Part shown: piece after piece, positions 36,439 to 44,194 of the stretch
How the letters are laid out: each line of letters starts with the position of its first letter
How positions within the stretch are numbered: position 1 is the stretch's first letter
DNA from: an uncultured Prevotella sp.
Lineage (GTDB): Bacteria > Bacteroidota > Bacteroidia > Bacteroidales > Bacteroidaceae
NCBI GenBank assembly: GCA_900553465.1
Contig: USDT01000015.1
Location: 1 to 57,295 of the forward strand
DNA: 57,295 nucleotides
Reading direction: 5' to 3'
Notes under the pieces: generated by a model
Seen by the model: only the letters and a program-made list of their open reading frames with translations
Databases searched by the model: none
Told to the model about the DNA's origin: nothing
Position numbers and translations under genes: made by a program

Positions 36439-37482
36439 TTGGAACGCAGAAAAACATTCAACGATATACTGAAGGTCGTGTTTTCGCTATTGCTTGGCGG
36501 ACTGATACTTTACTGGATGTATCGTGACTTCGATTTTAAAAATGTCAGTCGGGTGCTTCTCCACGAAATGGACTGGACTTGGATGTTGTTGTCTTTTCCT
36601 TTTGGCATACTGGCACAGATGTTCCGCGGCTGGCGATGGCAGATGAGTCTTGAACCTATTGGCGAACATGCGAGAGCATCGACAAGCATCAATTCCATAT
36701 TCCTTTCTTATGCGGCCAGCCTTGTGGTGCCGCGCGTGGGCGAGTTTGCGCGTTGCGGAGTGCTCAAGCGCTACGACGGAGTGTCGTTTACGAAGGCGTT
36801 GGGCACGGTGGTCACCGAGCGCATCATCGACTCGCTGCTCGTGCTTGCCATAACACTGCTCACACTGTTTTTCCAGTTGCGCGTGTTCGACCGCTTCTTC
36901 AGCCGCACCGGAACCAACATAGAGATAATGTTCGACCGTTTCTCCACGGCTGGCTATGTAGTGACTGCCGTGTGTGCAATAGCCGTAGCCATATTGCTGT
37001 GGTATCTTCTGCGCAGGTTCTCTGTATATAATAAGGTGAAGTGTACCATAAGCGGAATAATGCAGGGTGTGTTCTCCCTGCGCGGTGTGAAGAACATGCC
37101 GCTCTATGTGTTGTTCACTCTTGGCATATGGGTGAGCTATTTTCTTCACTACTATCTTACGTTCTTCTGCTTCGAGGCCACCTCGGGGCTGGGCGTGGCC
37201 TGCGCACTTGTGACATTCATCGTGGGAAGCATCGCCGTGATAGTGCCCACACCCAACGGAGCCGGACCGTGGCATTTCGCCGTGAAGACCATGCTCATAC
37301 TCTACGGAGTGGGCGAGACCGATGCTCTCTACTTCGTGCTTATCGTCCATTCGGTGCAGACGCTGCTTGTCATTCTGCTGGGCGTCTATTCGTGGATAGC
37401 ACTGTCGTTCACATCGGTGAGGACAAAAGTGGCCGCATGTACGGCCGATAATGATGACCAACATACTATTAATAATAAATAG
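36439..37482 (+). CDS. UPF0104/YbhN-like integral membrane protein
   Basis: 347 residues with about eight membrane segments. The family features (lysylphosphatidylglycerol synthase-like transmembrane region, UPF0104) include LGGLILYWMYRDFDF at the start, RGWRWQMSLEPIGEHARASTSINSIFLSYAASLVVPRVGEFARCGVLKRY, and IVPTPNGAGPWHFAVKTML with the conserved P-x-P-x-G-x-G. No aminoacyl-transfer domain is attached. Members are flippase-like proteins of unknown substrate. The start appears to be TTG at 36439. The only upstream ATG (36410) opens a six-codon frame, MNNKEL-stop, that ends 8 nt before it, which could couple translation. pepD begins 7 nt after its stop. Confidence 0.85.
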   Translation: MERRKTFNDILKVVFSLLLGGLILYWMYRDFDFKNVSRVLLHEMDWTWMLLSFPFGILAQMFRGWRWQMSLEPIGEHARASTSINSIFLSYAASLVVPRVGEFARCGVLKRYDGVSFTKALGTVVTERIIDSLLVLAITLLTLFFQLRVFDRFFSRTGTNIEIMFDRFSTAGYVVTAVCAIAVAILLWYLLRRFSVYNKVKCTISGIMQGVFSLRGVKNMPLYVLFTLGIWVSYFLHYYLTFFCFEATSGLGVACALVTFIVGSIAVIVPTPNGAGPWHFAVKTMLILYGVGETDALYFVLIVHSVQTLLVILLGVYSWIALSFTSVRTKVAACTADNDDQHTINNK

Positions 37483-37489
37483 AAAAGCT

Positions 37490-38947
37490 ATGACTGAAAT
37501 CAAAAACCTGAAACCTGAGTGTGTGTGGAAGAATTTCCATGCGCTTACACAAGTACCGCGTCCGTCAGGACATCGTGAGAAAATACAGCAGTTTCTGCTC
37601 GATTTTGCAAAAAATGCCGGCGTTGAAGCGTTCAAGGATCCGGCCGGAAATATAGTGATGCGCAAGCCTGCTACTCCGGGAATGGAGAACCGCAAGGGCG
37701 TAATCATGCAGGCACACATGGACATGGTGCCGCAGAAAAGCAAGGAAAGCACCCATAACTTCGAAACAGATCCGATCGAGACATGGATTGACGGCGAATG
37801 GGTGAAGGCACGCAACACCACTCTTGGTGCCGACAACGGTATAGGTGTGGCTGCCATAATGGCCGTTATGGAGGACAAGACTCTTGTGCACGGTCCGATA
37901 GAAGGACTCATCACAGCCGATGAGGAGACTGGTATGTTTGGCGCAAACGATCTGCCTGAAGGACAGTTGCACGGTGACATACTGCTCAATCTCGACTCGG
38001 AGAGCTGGGGACACTTCTGCATCGGTAGTGCCGGTGGTGTGGACGTAACAGCCACTTTGGAATATAAGGAAGTGGAGACTGACAGCACTGATGCGGCTGT
38101 ACGCGTTGTGCTCAAAGGTCTCAAGGGCGGACACTCCGGTCTGGAAATTCATCTTGGACGCGGCAACGCCAACAAACTGATGGTACGTTTCGTACGCGAC
38201 GCTGTGGCAGAGCTCGACGCACGTCTGGCTACATGGCATGGCGGCAACATGCGCAACGCCATTCCGTTCGAGTGTGAGACTGTGCTGACACTGCCGAAGG
38301 AGAACGTAGAGGAACTGAAGGCAATGGTGGAGGAATACCGTGTGCTGTTCAACAACGAGTTTGCTGGTATTGAGAACGACATTCACTTCTTCGTAGAGGA
38401 CGTGGAAACACCGGCTATGGAAGTGCCGGAGGATATACAGGACAACCTCATCGACGCTATCTACGGATGCCACAACGGCGTGATGCGCATGATTCCGTCG
38501 TTCCCTTCAGTGGTTGAGACTTCTTCAAACCTCGCCATAATAGAGATTGGCGGTGGCAAGGCAAGCATAAAGATTCTTGCACGCGGTTCACGCGAAAGCT
38601 ACAAGGAGTACATCGTCAACACACTGCAGAGCACATTCAACATGGCCGGCATGCGTGTGGAAACTTCCGGAGACTACTGCGGATGGGATCCTAACACTCA
38701 GAGCGAGATTCTCCATCTGCTCACCACAAAATACAAGGAGCTCTTCGGTGAGGAGGCACACGTGGTTGTCGATCACGCCGGACTGGAGTGTTCTATCATC
38801 CTGGGCAAGTATCCGCAGCTCGACGTCGTATCGTTCGGCCCGACAATCCGTTCGCCGCACACAACAGGTGAGCGCTGTCTCATACCGACGATAGAGCCGT
38901 TCTGGACTCTGCTCACAAAGACTCTTGAGAACATTCCCGAGAAATAA
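37490..38947 (+). CDS. pepD: Aminoacyl-histidine dipeptidase (PepD)
   Basis: 485 residues, M20 family. Zinc ligands lie in MQAHMDMVPQK, TTLGADNGIGVAAIMA and ITADEETGMFGANDL; the lid/dimerisation region contains LKGLKGGHSGLEIHLGRGNANKL, and HAGLECSIIL carries the last ligands. It hydrolyses Xaa-His dipeptides such as carnosine in the cytosol. The ATG at 37490 (MTEIKNLKPECVWKNF) is chosen; an upstream ATG at 37451 lies within the end of the UPF0104 gene. Probably co-transcribed with it. Confidence 0.96.
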   Translation: MTEIKNLKPECVWKNFHALTQVPRPSGHREKIQQFLLDFAKNAGVEAFKDPAGNIVMRKPATPGMENRKGVIMQAHMDMVPQKSKESTHNFETDPIETWIDGEWVKARNTTLGADNGIGVAAIMAVMEDKTLVHGPIEGLITADEETGMFGANDLPEGQLHGDILLNLDSESWGHFCIGSAGGVDVTATLEYKEVETDSTDAAVRVVLKGLKGGHSGLEIHLGRGNANKLMVRFVRDAVAELDARLATWHGGNMRNAIPFECETVLTLPKENVEELKAMVEEYRVLFNNEFAGIENDIHFFVEDVETPAMEVPEDIQDNLIDAIYGCHNGVMRMIPSFPSVVETSSNLAIIEIGGGKASIKILARGSRESYKEYIVNTLQSTFNMAGMRVETSGDYCGWDPNTQSEILHLLTTKYKELFGEEAHVVVDHAGLECSIILGKYPQLDVVSFGPTIRSPHTTGERCLIPTIEPFWTLLTKTLENIPEK

Positions 38948-39013
38948 ACGGTACATATAGCGGTCGGGGCTTTCCTTAGGATGGCCCGCCGCCCTGTGTG
39001 ACACATACATTCT

Positions 39014-39068
39014 GCGGACGCAGTGGGCTTCTGACGTATTGATGTCAGTAGCGCTGTGTCCGCTTTTT
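39014..39068 (+). terminator. Terminator after pepD
   Basis: GCGGAC..GTCCGC outer stem with inner CTGAC..GTCAG, followed by TTTTT. Confidence 0.75.
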
Positions 39069-39147
39069 CTATATTTATCCTGTCCGAACAGAGTGTGTAG
39101 TATGCTTGTAAAGACTGTCACTCTTTCAACGGACAACAACTGAAACA

Positions 39148-39182
39148 ATAAAAAACCGGTAATGTGAATTCACATTACCGGT
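39148..39182 (-). terminator. Terminator of the phase-variable surface-protein operon
   Basis: A perfect 28-bp palindrome (ACCGGTAATGTGAA and its complement). On the minus strand it is followed directly by TTTTTATTG. Confidence 0.85.
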
Positions 39183-39234
39183 CCGTAAACACCCAGCCTC
39201 ACGGTTGGATATTAACGCATGATGAAATTCTTTA

Positions 39235-41334
39235 TCATTTCACAATGTATTTCTTTCCGTTCACGATGTATATGCCCTTGGGCAGATCGTTGAGCGATTT
39301 GTCTGAAGCAACCTTCTGACCGTTGATGTTGTATATGCCCTCAACGGTGTTCTCACCCGGCATTTCTGTTACTATACCGTTGATATCGGTTGTTCCGCTG
39401 CCATCGTTTATGACGAATGTCTTTGTTTGTGACGATGGAGTTGTCTCTGTGAGATACCATGCAGTACCTATCAGACTGCTCCAGTCACTTGTCAGATGAT
39501 ACATCTTTCCACCTGACATGACGTACGATCCGGCAGGTGCGGATGTCGGGTGATAGTTGTAGTATGTGTAGCGCAGCCCGTCGCCTGTGGTTGCAGTGCC
39601 GCTTGCATTGATACCGTTCGGACAGCTGATACCTTCGAACTGATAGATGTATCCGTGCTGATAGGTAACTTGCTCAGGATCCTCTTCATATTTAGGGTCA
39701 GCCTCGTTTCTTCTGTTGAATGTGAAAGGACTGTCTTCGTTGTGACCTGCCTCTTTGGTTACCTTTATGAGATAGCATCCGTTTGCTTTGATTGCTGCGT
39801 CGTAGCTGTTGTCAAGATCTACAGGAGTGAAAAGTATCTGATTGGGATTTTGCGTATTGATACCTGTGAGTTCGCAAAGTTCTGCGTCTTCACCGAAAGT
39901 CTGTTTTACCTGTGACCCCAGAATGTCCACCGGAAGTGTGAGTGCGCTCCATTGTCCGAGATTGAACTTACGGCTCAGATTGAAATAATAAGGCTCATTG
40001 TATTTGTATGTATCCACGTTCTCAGCGTTTCCGTACGCGTCAACGCCGAAACCTAATTTCTCGTCAGCGTTTCCGATGTAATAGAGGCTGACATTGTCAA
40101 CATATACACGGCCGCCTGTTGCATCTTTACCGACGCCGAGTTCTAGATTTCCGTCAGCTCCAACCGTCACGTAAACAACAACTCTATGGAACGTCTCGTC
40201 AGGAGTGAACTGGTCGCCTTGTGCGAGGAAATATGCAGCCGGAACGTTGCGGCGGAAGTATTGCTTGTCTGTATCACTGAGTCCTTTATAATGCTGATCG
40301 ACATATCCCTTGAATTTATTGTAGTCATCACCAGAGAGAACCGGAATCGTAGTTTTTTCATCATTCGCATACAGATAGGCGTTGGATGCATCTGCTTTAT
40401 TGTCTGTCTGATAAATACCAGGAGTTTTTTCTCCATCTTTATTATATGGTTTTTGATCATCTTTATCGAAGAATGCCTGTGCGCTGACTGCGTATAGTCC
40501 GGGAGTAAGACCGGTTACTGTCTGATAGAACGTTCCTGTTGCGGCACCAATCTCCAAGCATCCGAAGGCACCATAATTTGAAGCATAACCATCATTACTA
40601 CCCGTTGTTCCCATACGAGAATCTATTGTCGTGCAATAGTCGTCTGTTTCATAAGTCAGTCCTGTTGTTTTCCAAAAAAGATTATTTGCATCACTTACAT
40701 TTCGTATAAAACGTGAATTAAGAAGAAGTCCACTAATATTGTAACGACCTTGTGCAGCCTCATTCTGTGTTACAGCTTTGTAATCAGCAGCTGTTATTAG
40801 ATACCATTCGTCTGCATCTGCTGATGTCGCATTGGCGCGTATGATTTTATTACGCTTATCATCTTTGTCATATTTATAATAGGCATTATTACTGCTTATT
40901 TTGAAGGCGTTGGTTCCATTTACTTCACTTAAAGTTAATGCGGTAGGGTCACTATTTTTTTCAGGCTCTGCCAGATCTATATAAATATTATCATTGAGGT
41001 TTATAATTCCGATACAACTACCTTTATTTTCGGCAGTATTAATGATCGGACCTTCAAGGTAATAATACGTTTTCCTTGGTAAACCGCTTGTTTTCTTCTT
41101 TAGAGTTATTCTGATACCTCTTGAGTTCAATACTGCTTGCATACCGTATGAACCTCCAGCATTTACAAAGGCGTTATTCGTTTTGTTGTAAAGATAAACG
41201 TATTGGTCTACGACGTCTGTATATTTCTTGGCATACGAGGACCAGTCGATGTTCGAGTCCTGTGCCTTTACGCTTTGCGTACTTCCCAAAAACAGGATGA
41301 GCAGCACGGTAAGAAAAGTATTAAAATGTTTCAT
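39235..41334 (-). CDS. Large exported protein with T9SS-like C-terminus
   Basis: 699 residues. Signal peptide at 1-24 (cut near VKA/QDS). The middle contains a beta-sandwich-like stretch, GAFGCLEIGAATGTFYQTVTGLTPGLYAVSAQAFF to GGRVYVDNVSLYYIG (about residues 255-420), that looks like a carbohydrate-binding or F5/8-like domain. The last ~30 residues, GIYNINGQKV .. LPKGIYIVNGKKYIVK, have the form of the C-terminal sorting domains that take proteins through the type IX secretion system, so it is probably surface-bound or secreted. I do not recognise an enzymatic domain. It lies 43 nt downstream of the 66-residue gene and should share its promoter, which appears to be invertible (41807-42043). 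Confidence 0.8.
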   Translation of the reverse strand: MKHFNTFLTVLLILFLGSTQSVKAQDSNIDWSSYAKKYTDVVDQYVYLYNKTNNAFVNAGGSYGMQAVLNSRGIRITLKKKTSGLPRKTYYYLEGPIINTAENKGSCIGIINLNDNIYIDLAEPEKNSDPTALTLSEVNGTNAFKISSNNAYYKYDKDDKRNKIIRANATSADADEWYLITAADYKAVTQNEAAQGRYNISGLLLNSRFIRNVSDANNLFWKTTGLTYETDDYCTTIDSRMGTTGSNDGYASNYGAFGCLEIGAATGTFYQTVTGLTPGLYAVSAQAFFDKDDQKPYNKDGEKTPGIYQTDNKADASNAYLYANDEKTTIPVLSGDDYNKFKGYVDQHYKGLSDTDKQYFRRNVPAAYFLAQGDQFTPDETFHRVVVYVTVGADGNLELGVGKDATGGRVYVDNVSLYYIGNADEKLGFGVDAYGNAENVDTYKYNEPYYFNLSRKFNLGQWSALTLPVDILGSQVKQTFGEDAELCELTGINTQNPNQILFTPVDLDNSYDAAIKANGCYLIKVTKEAGHNEDSPFTFNRRNEADPKYEEDPEQVTYQHGYIYQFEGISCPNGINASGTATTGDGLRYTYYNYHPTSAPAGSYVMSGGKMYHLTSDWSSLIGTAWYLTETTPSSQTKTFVINDGSGTTDINGIVTEMPGENTVEGIYNINGQKVASDKSLNDLPKGIYIVNGKKYIVK

Positions 41335-41377
41335 AGTCTTTCTTTTCTTTATTATTTATTCATTAGTCATGTTTAGA

Positions 41378-41578
41378 TTAATCCCACACAGAAAATCCTT
41401 TCGCTCTTGTGTTGTTTAACAGGTCGGTGCCGTCCTCTTCGTCCGGATTTCCCTCAATGATATCAACTCCAGGCTGATTTTCATCACCTGTAGTGTTATA
41501 AGATGACAGAGTCATTACTGTTTGCTCTGTTTCCATTTCAATCATAGTTGCTAATGGCTTTACATACTTTTTCTTCAT
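41378..41578 (-). CDS. Small acidic protein of the MKKxYxxP type
   Basis: 66 residues: a basic N-terminus MKKKYVKPLATMIEMETEQ, an Asp/Glu/Asn-rich middle, and an aromatic C-terminus KGFSVWD. From memory, short proteins that begin MKK-x-Y-x-x-P and end in a few aromatic/acidic residues are frequent in Prevotella and Bacteroides, with no known function. There is no signal peptide. It is the first gene of the operon with the 699-residue exported protein. A purine-rich stretch precedes the ATG. No TAnnTTTG box is present between it and the invertible segment 229 nt upstream, so transcription probably depends on that segment. Confidence 0.7.
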   Translation of the reverse strand: MKKKYVKPLATMIEMETEQTVMTLSSYNTTGDENQPGVDIIEGNPDEEDGTDLLNNTRAKGFSVWD

Positions 41579-41806
41579 TTTTTTTCATTTTTTGATTCGT
41601 ATTTTATATTTATTTGTATCTGTAAACGGATGTTAAGATTGTTTCTTTGCTTCTGAGATGACCTGATAAATGTTTTATATGTTGGTTTATTAGTCTGTGA
41701 TACAGATACTTATGCATATAAGCATCCTTTTTGAGAGTGTCCAGATGTTGACTCATCATGCGATGTTATGGTATAAAAATCGACTGTCACATCTGTTATG
41801 TGAACC

Positions 41807-41831
41807 ATACACCTCCATTATAGAGATGTAT
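41807..41831 (+). repeat. Left crossover-like site of invertible segment
   Basis: 25 bp, the exact reverse complement of 42019-42043. It is built as arms ATACACCTC and GAGATGTAT around spacer CATTATA. On this side the dyad extends outward to AACC/GGTT (41803-41835). The 9-7-9 layout is that of a tyrosine recombinase core site. Confidence 0.85.
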
Positions 41832-41953
41832 GGTTATGTGACCTTGAAACAGAAAAATGGTTGAATCCAGCGCATATTTAACCTATAATGGTATGATATC
41901 AATACCTATATAGTTAATATATGTATAATATCGTTAATTTATAGACATCTCAT

Positions 41954-41984
41954 TTTGTACTATAATTCATTTATTTTAATTTTG
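41954..41984 (+). promoter_or_regulatory. Promoter inside the invertible core
   Basis: TTTG (41954-41957), 19 bp, TAATTTTG (41977-41984) followed by C: a full match to TTTG/TAnnTTTGy. In the present orientation it reads toward 42044 and the repeats, away from the surface-protein operon. Confidence 0.8.
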
Positions 41985-42018
41985 CTGTTGATTATAAGTA
42001 ATAGTCAAATTATTGTAT

Positions 42019-42043
42019 ATACATCTCTATAATGGAGGTGTAT
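42019..42043 (-). repeat. Right crossover-like site of invertible segment
   Basis: Exact inverted copy of 41807-41831, including the asymmetric 7-bp spacer and the same arm mismatch. Confidence 0.85.
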
Positions 42044-42431
42044 TATTTTTGTGTTTATTATTTAAATCGAGTATCTATTCAACATCCACATTCGTATAAT
42101 CCGGTTTTTATATTATTAAGATTTGCGTGTATGTGTCTGCTGTACAATGCTTTATGTATTTATGTGGAGATTTTGTCAAGGCGATAGAGCCAATATGAGG
42201 GTTTATCATGAGCAGGAATAATCGTGGAGTAGTGGAGAATTCCATTACAACACGGAGCTATATAAACCGTGAGAGCGTGTTTTCTGGCATATAATAAACT
42301 CAAATTGCCACAGCCGATGAATCATACTTGACAGTGCGACGCATCCTTCCGGCTGTTGCTGTGAATACATTCCGGACTTTTCATCACTGCCGTCGCCGGC
42401 GTATTTAAGGAAAACTCAGTAGGCGGACTTA

Positions 42432-42811
42432 CGATTTTTCTTGACATAATTTTGACAAAATATTTTCGCAAAAGAGGTGTGAAGGAATGTTAAAATGGGC
42501 GTTGTAGAGGCCATTCTGGGCTTTATAGTCTTTCGATATACCCCGAATCGTAGTCCGGAAAAGTTCATTTCGCTTTCTGATATTGCCCATTTCGCAGTGC
42601 GATTAAGCCTATTTTAGGGTGCGAAATGGTGCTTTTCAGCCTCCGAAATGGGCCATTTTGCAAGCCGAAATGGTGCTTTTTGCAATGCGGGGAAAGAGGC
42701 CTTAAGATTAAGTTATTGATATTCAGTGTGTTATGGAAAGCTCTCATAATTCGCGTATTTGCGACTGAGGAAGAGTCTGGCCGCAAATACGCGCTTATTT
42801 TTCGGGGTATA
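42432..42811 (-). repeat. Dispersed mosaic element with 22-nt unit array (copy 4, inverted)
   Basis: This copy is reversed relative to copy 3. The tail (TTGACATAATTTTGACAAAA) comes first, then nine units of 22 nt in unbroken register (42488-42685; a tenth is degenerate), then the head with GCGTATTTGCG and CGCAAATACGCG arms (hairpin-capable) and GGGGTATAT. The region from 42044 to 42431 shows nothing else that I can name. Confidence 0.8.
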
Positions 42812-42851
42812 TCGGGAAACTGAGGTGGAAGAATCAAAATATGGTTACAAT

Positions 42852-43181
42852 TTGAAAGTAGTATGTATCACTTTATTTTAACAGGATAAAATAACGCTGA
42901 TAGGGAGTGAAAATAATATGAAATTGGCCCATATCGTTTCTTTTCTATATAATAAAATATCTCCGATAGAATGGAAAATCAATATGAAAGTAGTCTATAT
43001 TGTTTGTTTTCAACATAAGAAAATAATGTTGATAGGGAGTGAAAATAATATGAAACTAACCTATATCGTTTTATATAATCATAAGAAGACGATATCAATA
43101 GTGAAGAGAAATGATTTCAAGGCTGTGAATATCGTTTTCTTTAATTGTGAGAAAGCAACACTTATTCCGGCTCGAGACCGC
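42852..43181 (+). repeat. 66-bp tandem repeat, about five diverged copies
   Basis: Copies start at 42852, 42918, 42984, 43050 and 43116, exactly 66 bp (3 x 22) apart. Each opens with TGAAA-like sequence followed by TATATCGTTT or a variant, and ends GAAAATAAT or a variant. Copies 2-5 form one open frame with 22-residue repeats (MK-x2-YIV..), but copy 1 contains an in-frame stop and the frame runs on into unrelated sequence across the ksgA start. Coding status is therefore doubtful. Confidence 0.75.
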
Positions 43182-43342
43182 AGTCTTTTATTACGCTCAA
43201 TCGCCGCAGAATATCCGTTGAGCCATATACCGGTCGGCTGTTTATATGTTTATATGCAGCCGGGGCGGCTGTCTTTTCACGTGTATATATGCGGTTTATG
43301 CCTCCATTATACGTGGCATGTTCAAATTAATGGTCCATTTAT

Positions 43343-43373
43343 TTTGTCCGCCACCCAAGTTGCATTATCTTTG
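43343..43373 (+). promoter_or_regulatory. Promoter of ksgA
   Basis: TTTG (43343), 19 bp, TATCTTTGC (43366). The box ends 4 nt before the ATG, predicting a leaderless or nearly leaderless mRNA. Confidence 0.8.
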
Positions 43374-43377
43374 CCGT

Positions 43378-44178
43378 ATGAAAACTGTCAGACCAAAGAA
43401 AAATCTCGGTCAGCATTTCCTGACCGATCTTAACATTGCAAAGGCGATAGCAGACACAGTGGACGCATGTCCGGACATTCCGGTGCTTGAGATTGGACCG
43501 GGCATGGGCGTGCTCACGCAGTTTCTCATGGAGAAAGACCGTCTGCTGAAGGCTGTTGAGATAGACGCGGAATCGGTGGAATGGCTCAACAGTCATTATC
43601 CGGCGTTGCGCGAGAACATCATCGGCGACGACTTCCTGCGCATGGACCTGTCGAGTCTGTTCGACGGCCGGCAGTTTGTTTTGACTGGAAATTATCCTTA
43701 CGATATATCGTCGCAGATATTCTTCAAGATGCTCGACAACAAGGAACTCATACCTTGCTGCACGGGAATGATACAGCGCGAGGTGGCGCAGCGCATTGCT
43801 TCGGCGCCGGGAAACAAGTCGTACGGCATATTGTCGGTGCTCATACAGGCGTGGTATGATGTGGAATATCTGTTCACGGTGAACGAGAACGTGTTCAATC
43901 CGCCGCCAAAAGTGAAGAGCGCCGTCATACGCATGACGCGCAACTCTACTGAAAAACTCGGTTGTGACGAGGCGTTGTTCAAACGCATTGTAAAGACCGT
44001 CTTCGGTCAGCGTCGCAAGATGCTGCGCGTGAGTTTGCGCCAGATAATTGGCGACAAGACCGTCGCGCCGGAGTTCTGGCAGCACGAATGTATGACGCGC
44101 CGACCAGAACAACTGTCTGTCGCCGAGTTTGTGGAACTTACAAATCTTGTTGATGCTGAACTGAAAAGCGCTGTCTGA
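43378..44178 (+). CDS. ksgA: 16S rRNA dimethyladenosine transferase
   Basis: 266 residues. The N-terminal RPKKNLGQHFLTD and the SAM motif VLEIGPGMGVLTQFLM, the acidic residue in VEIDAESVEW, and the catalytic GNYPYDISSQIFF (NxPY type) identify KsgA/RsmA, which dimethylates two adjacent adenines near the 3' end of 16S rRNA. A C-terminal VFGQRRKMLRVSLRQI follows. The start at 43378 (MKTVRPKKN) fits the family; upstream in-frame ATGs at 43246 and later would precede the promoter. It is convergent with menE; its last codons form part of the shared terminator. Confidence 0.97.
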   Translation: MKTVRPKKNLGQHFLTDLNIAKAIADTVDACPDIPVLEIGPGMGVLTQFLMEKDRLLKAVEIDAESVEWLNSHYPALRENIIGDDFLRMDLSSLFDGRQFVLTGNYPYDISSQIFFKMLDNKELIPCCTGMIQREVAQRIASAPGNKSYGILSVLIQAWYDVEYLFTVNENVFNPPPKVKSAVIRMTRNSTEKLGCDEALFKRIVKTVFGQRRKMLRVSLRQIIGDKTVAPEFWQHECMTRRPEQLSVAEFVELTNLVDAELKSAV

Positions 44179-44191
44179 CCGCGCTTTTCAG
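44161..44191. terminator. Terminator overlapping the ksgA stop
   Basis: CTGAAAAGCGC / GCGCTTTTCAG perfect 11-bp stem. The left arm is the last codons of ksgA. The menE stop lies 4 nt further on, so it can serve both convergent genes. Confidence 0.75.
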
Positions 44192-44194
44192 TCA

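Larger units (their letters stand above)
41807..42043. promoter_or_regulatory. Candidate invertible promoter element
   Basis: Perfect 25-bp inverted repeats bound a 187-bp AT-rich core (41832-42018). The core holds one canonical promoter (41954-41984), which points right. No CAAAnnTA (leftward -7 box) occurs in the core or between it and the operon at 41578. As assembled the operon would be silent; flipping the core would aim the promoter at it, with a leader of about 280 nt. No recombinase gene lies in the window, so the enzyme would act from elsewhere. Confidence 0.75.

Noticed and set aside
36439..36441. Frameshift at the start of the UPF0104 gene
   Set aside because: The frame is complete and begins at the place expected for the family; a TTG start explains it without a sequence error.
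36487..38124. 545-codon open frame antisense to the UPF0104 gene and pepD
   Set aside because: Spans two recognised genes on the other strand; no start context, promoter or domain.
41803..41835. Left dyad as a simple terminator or operator
   Set aside because: Both are possible locally, but exact conservation of the asymmetric spacer in the inverted partner 187 bp away fits recombination sites better.
42918..43433. Open frame through the 66-bp repeats
   Set aside because: The first repeat copy has an in-frame stop, and the frame continues through the ksgA promoter and start; kept as a repeat, with coding left open as a weak possibility.
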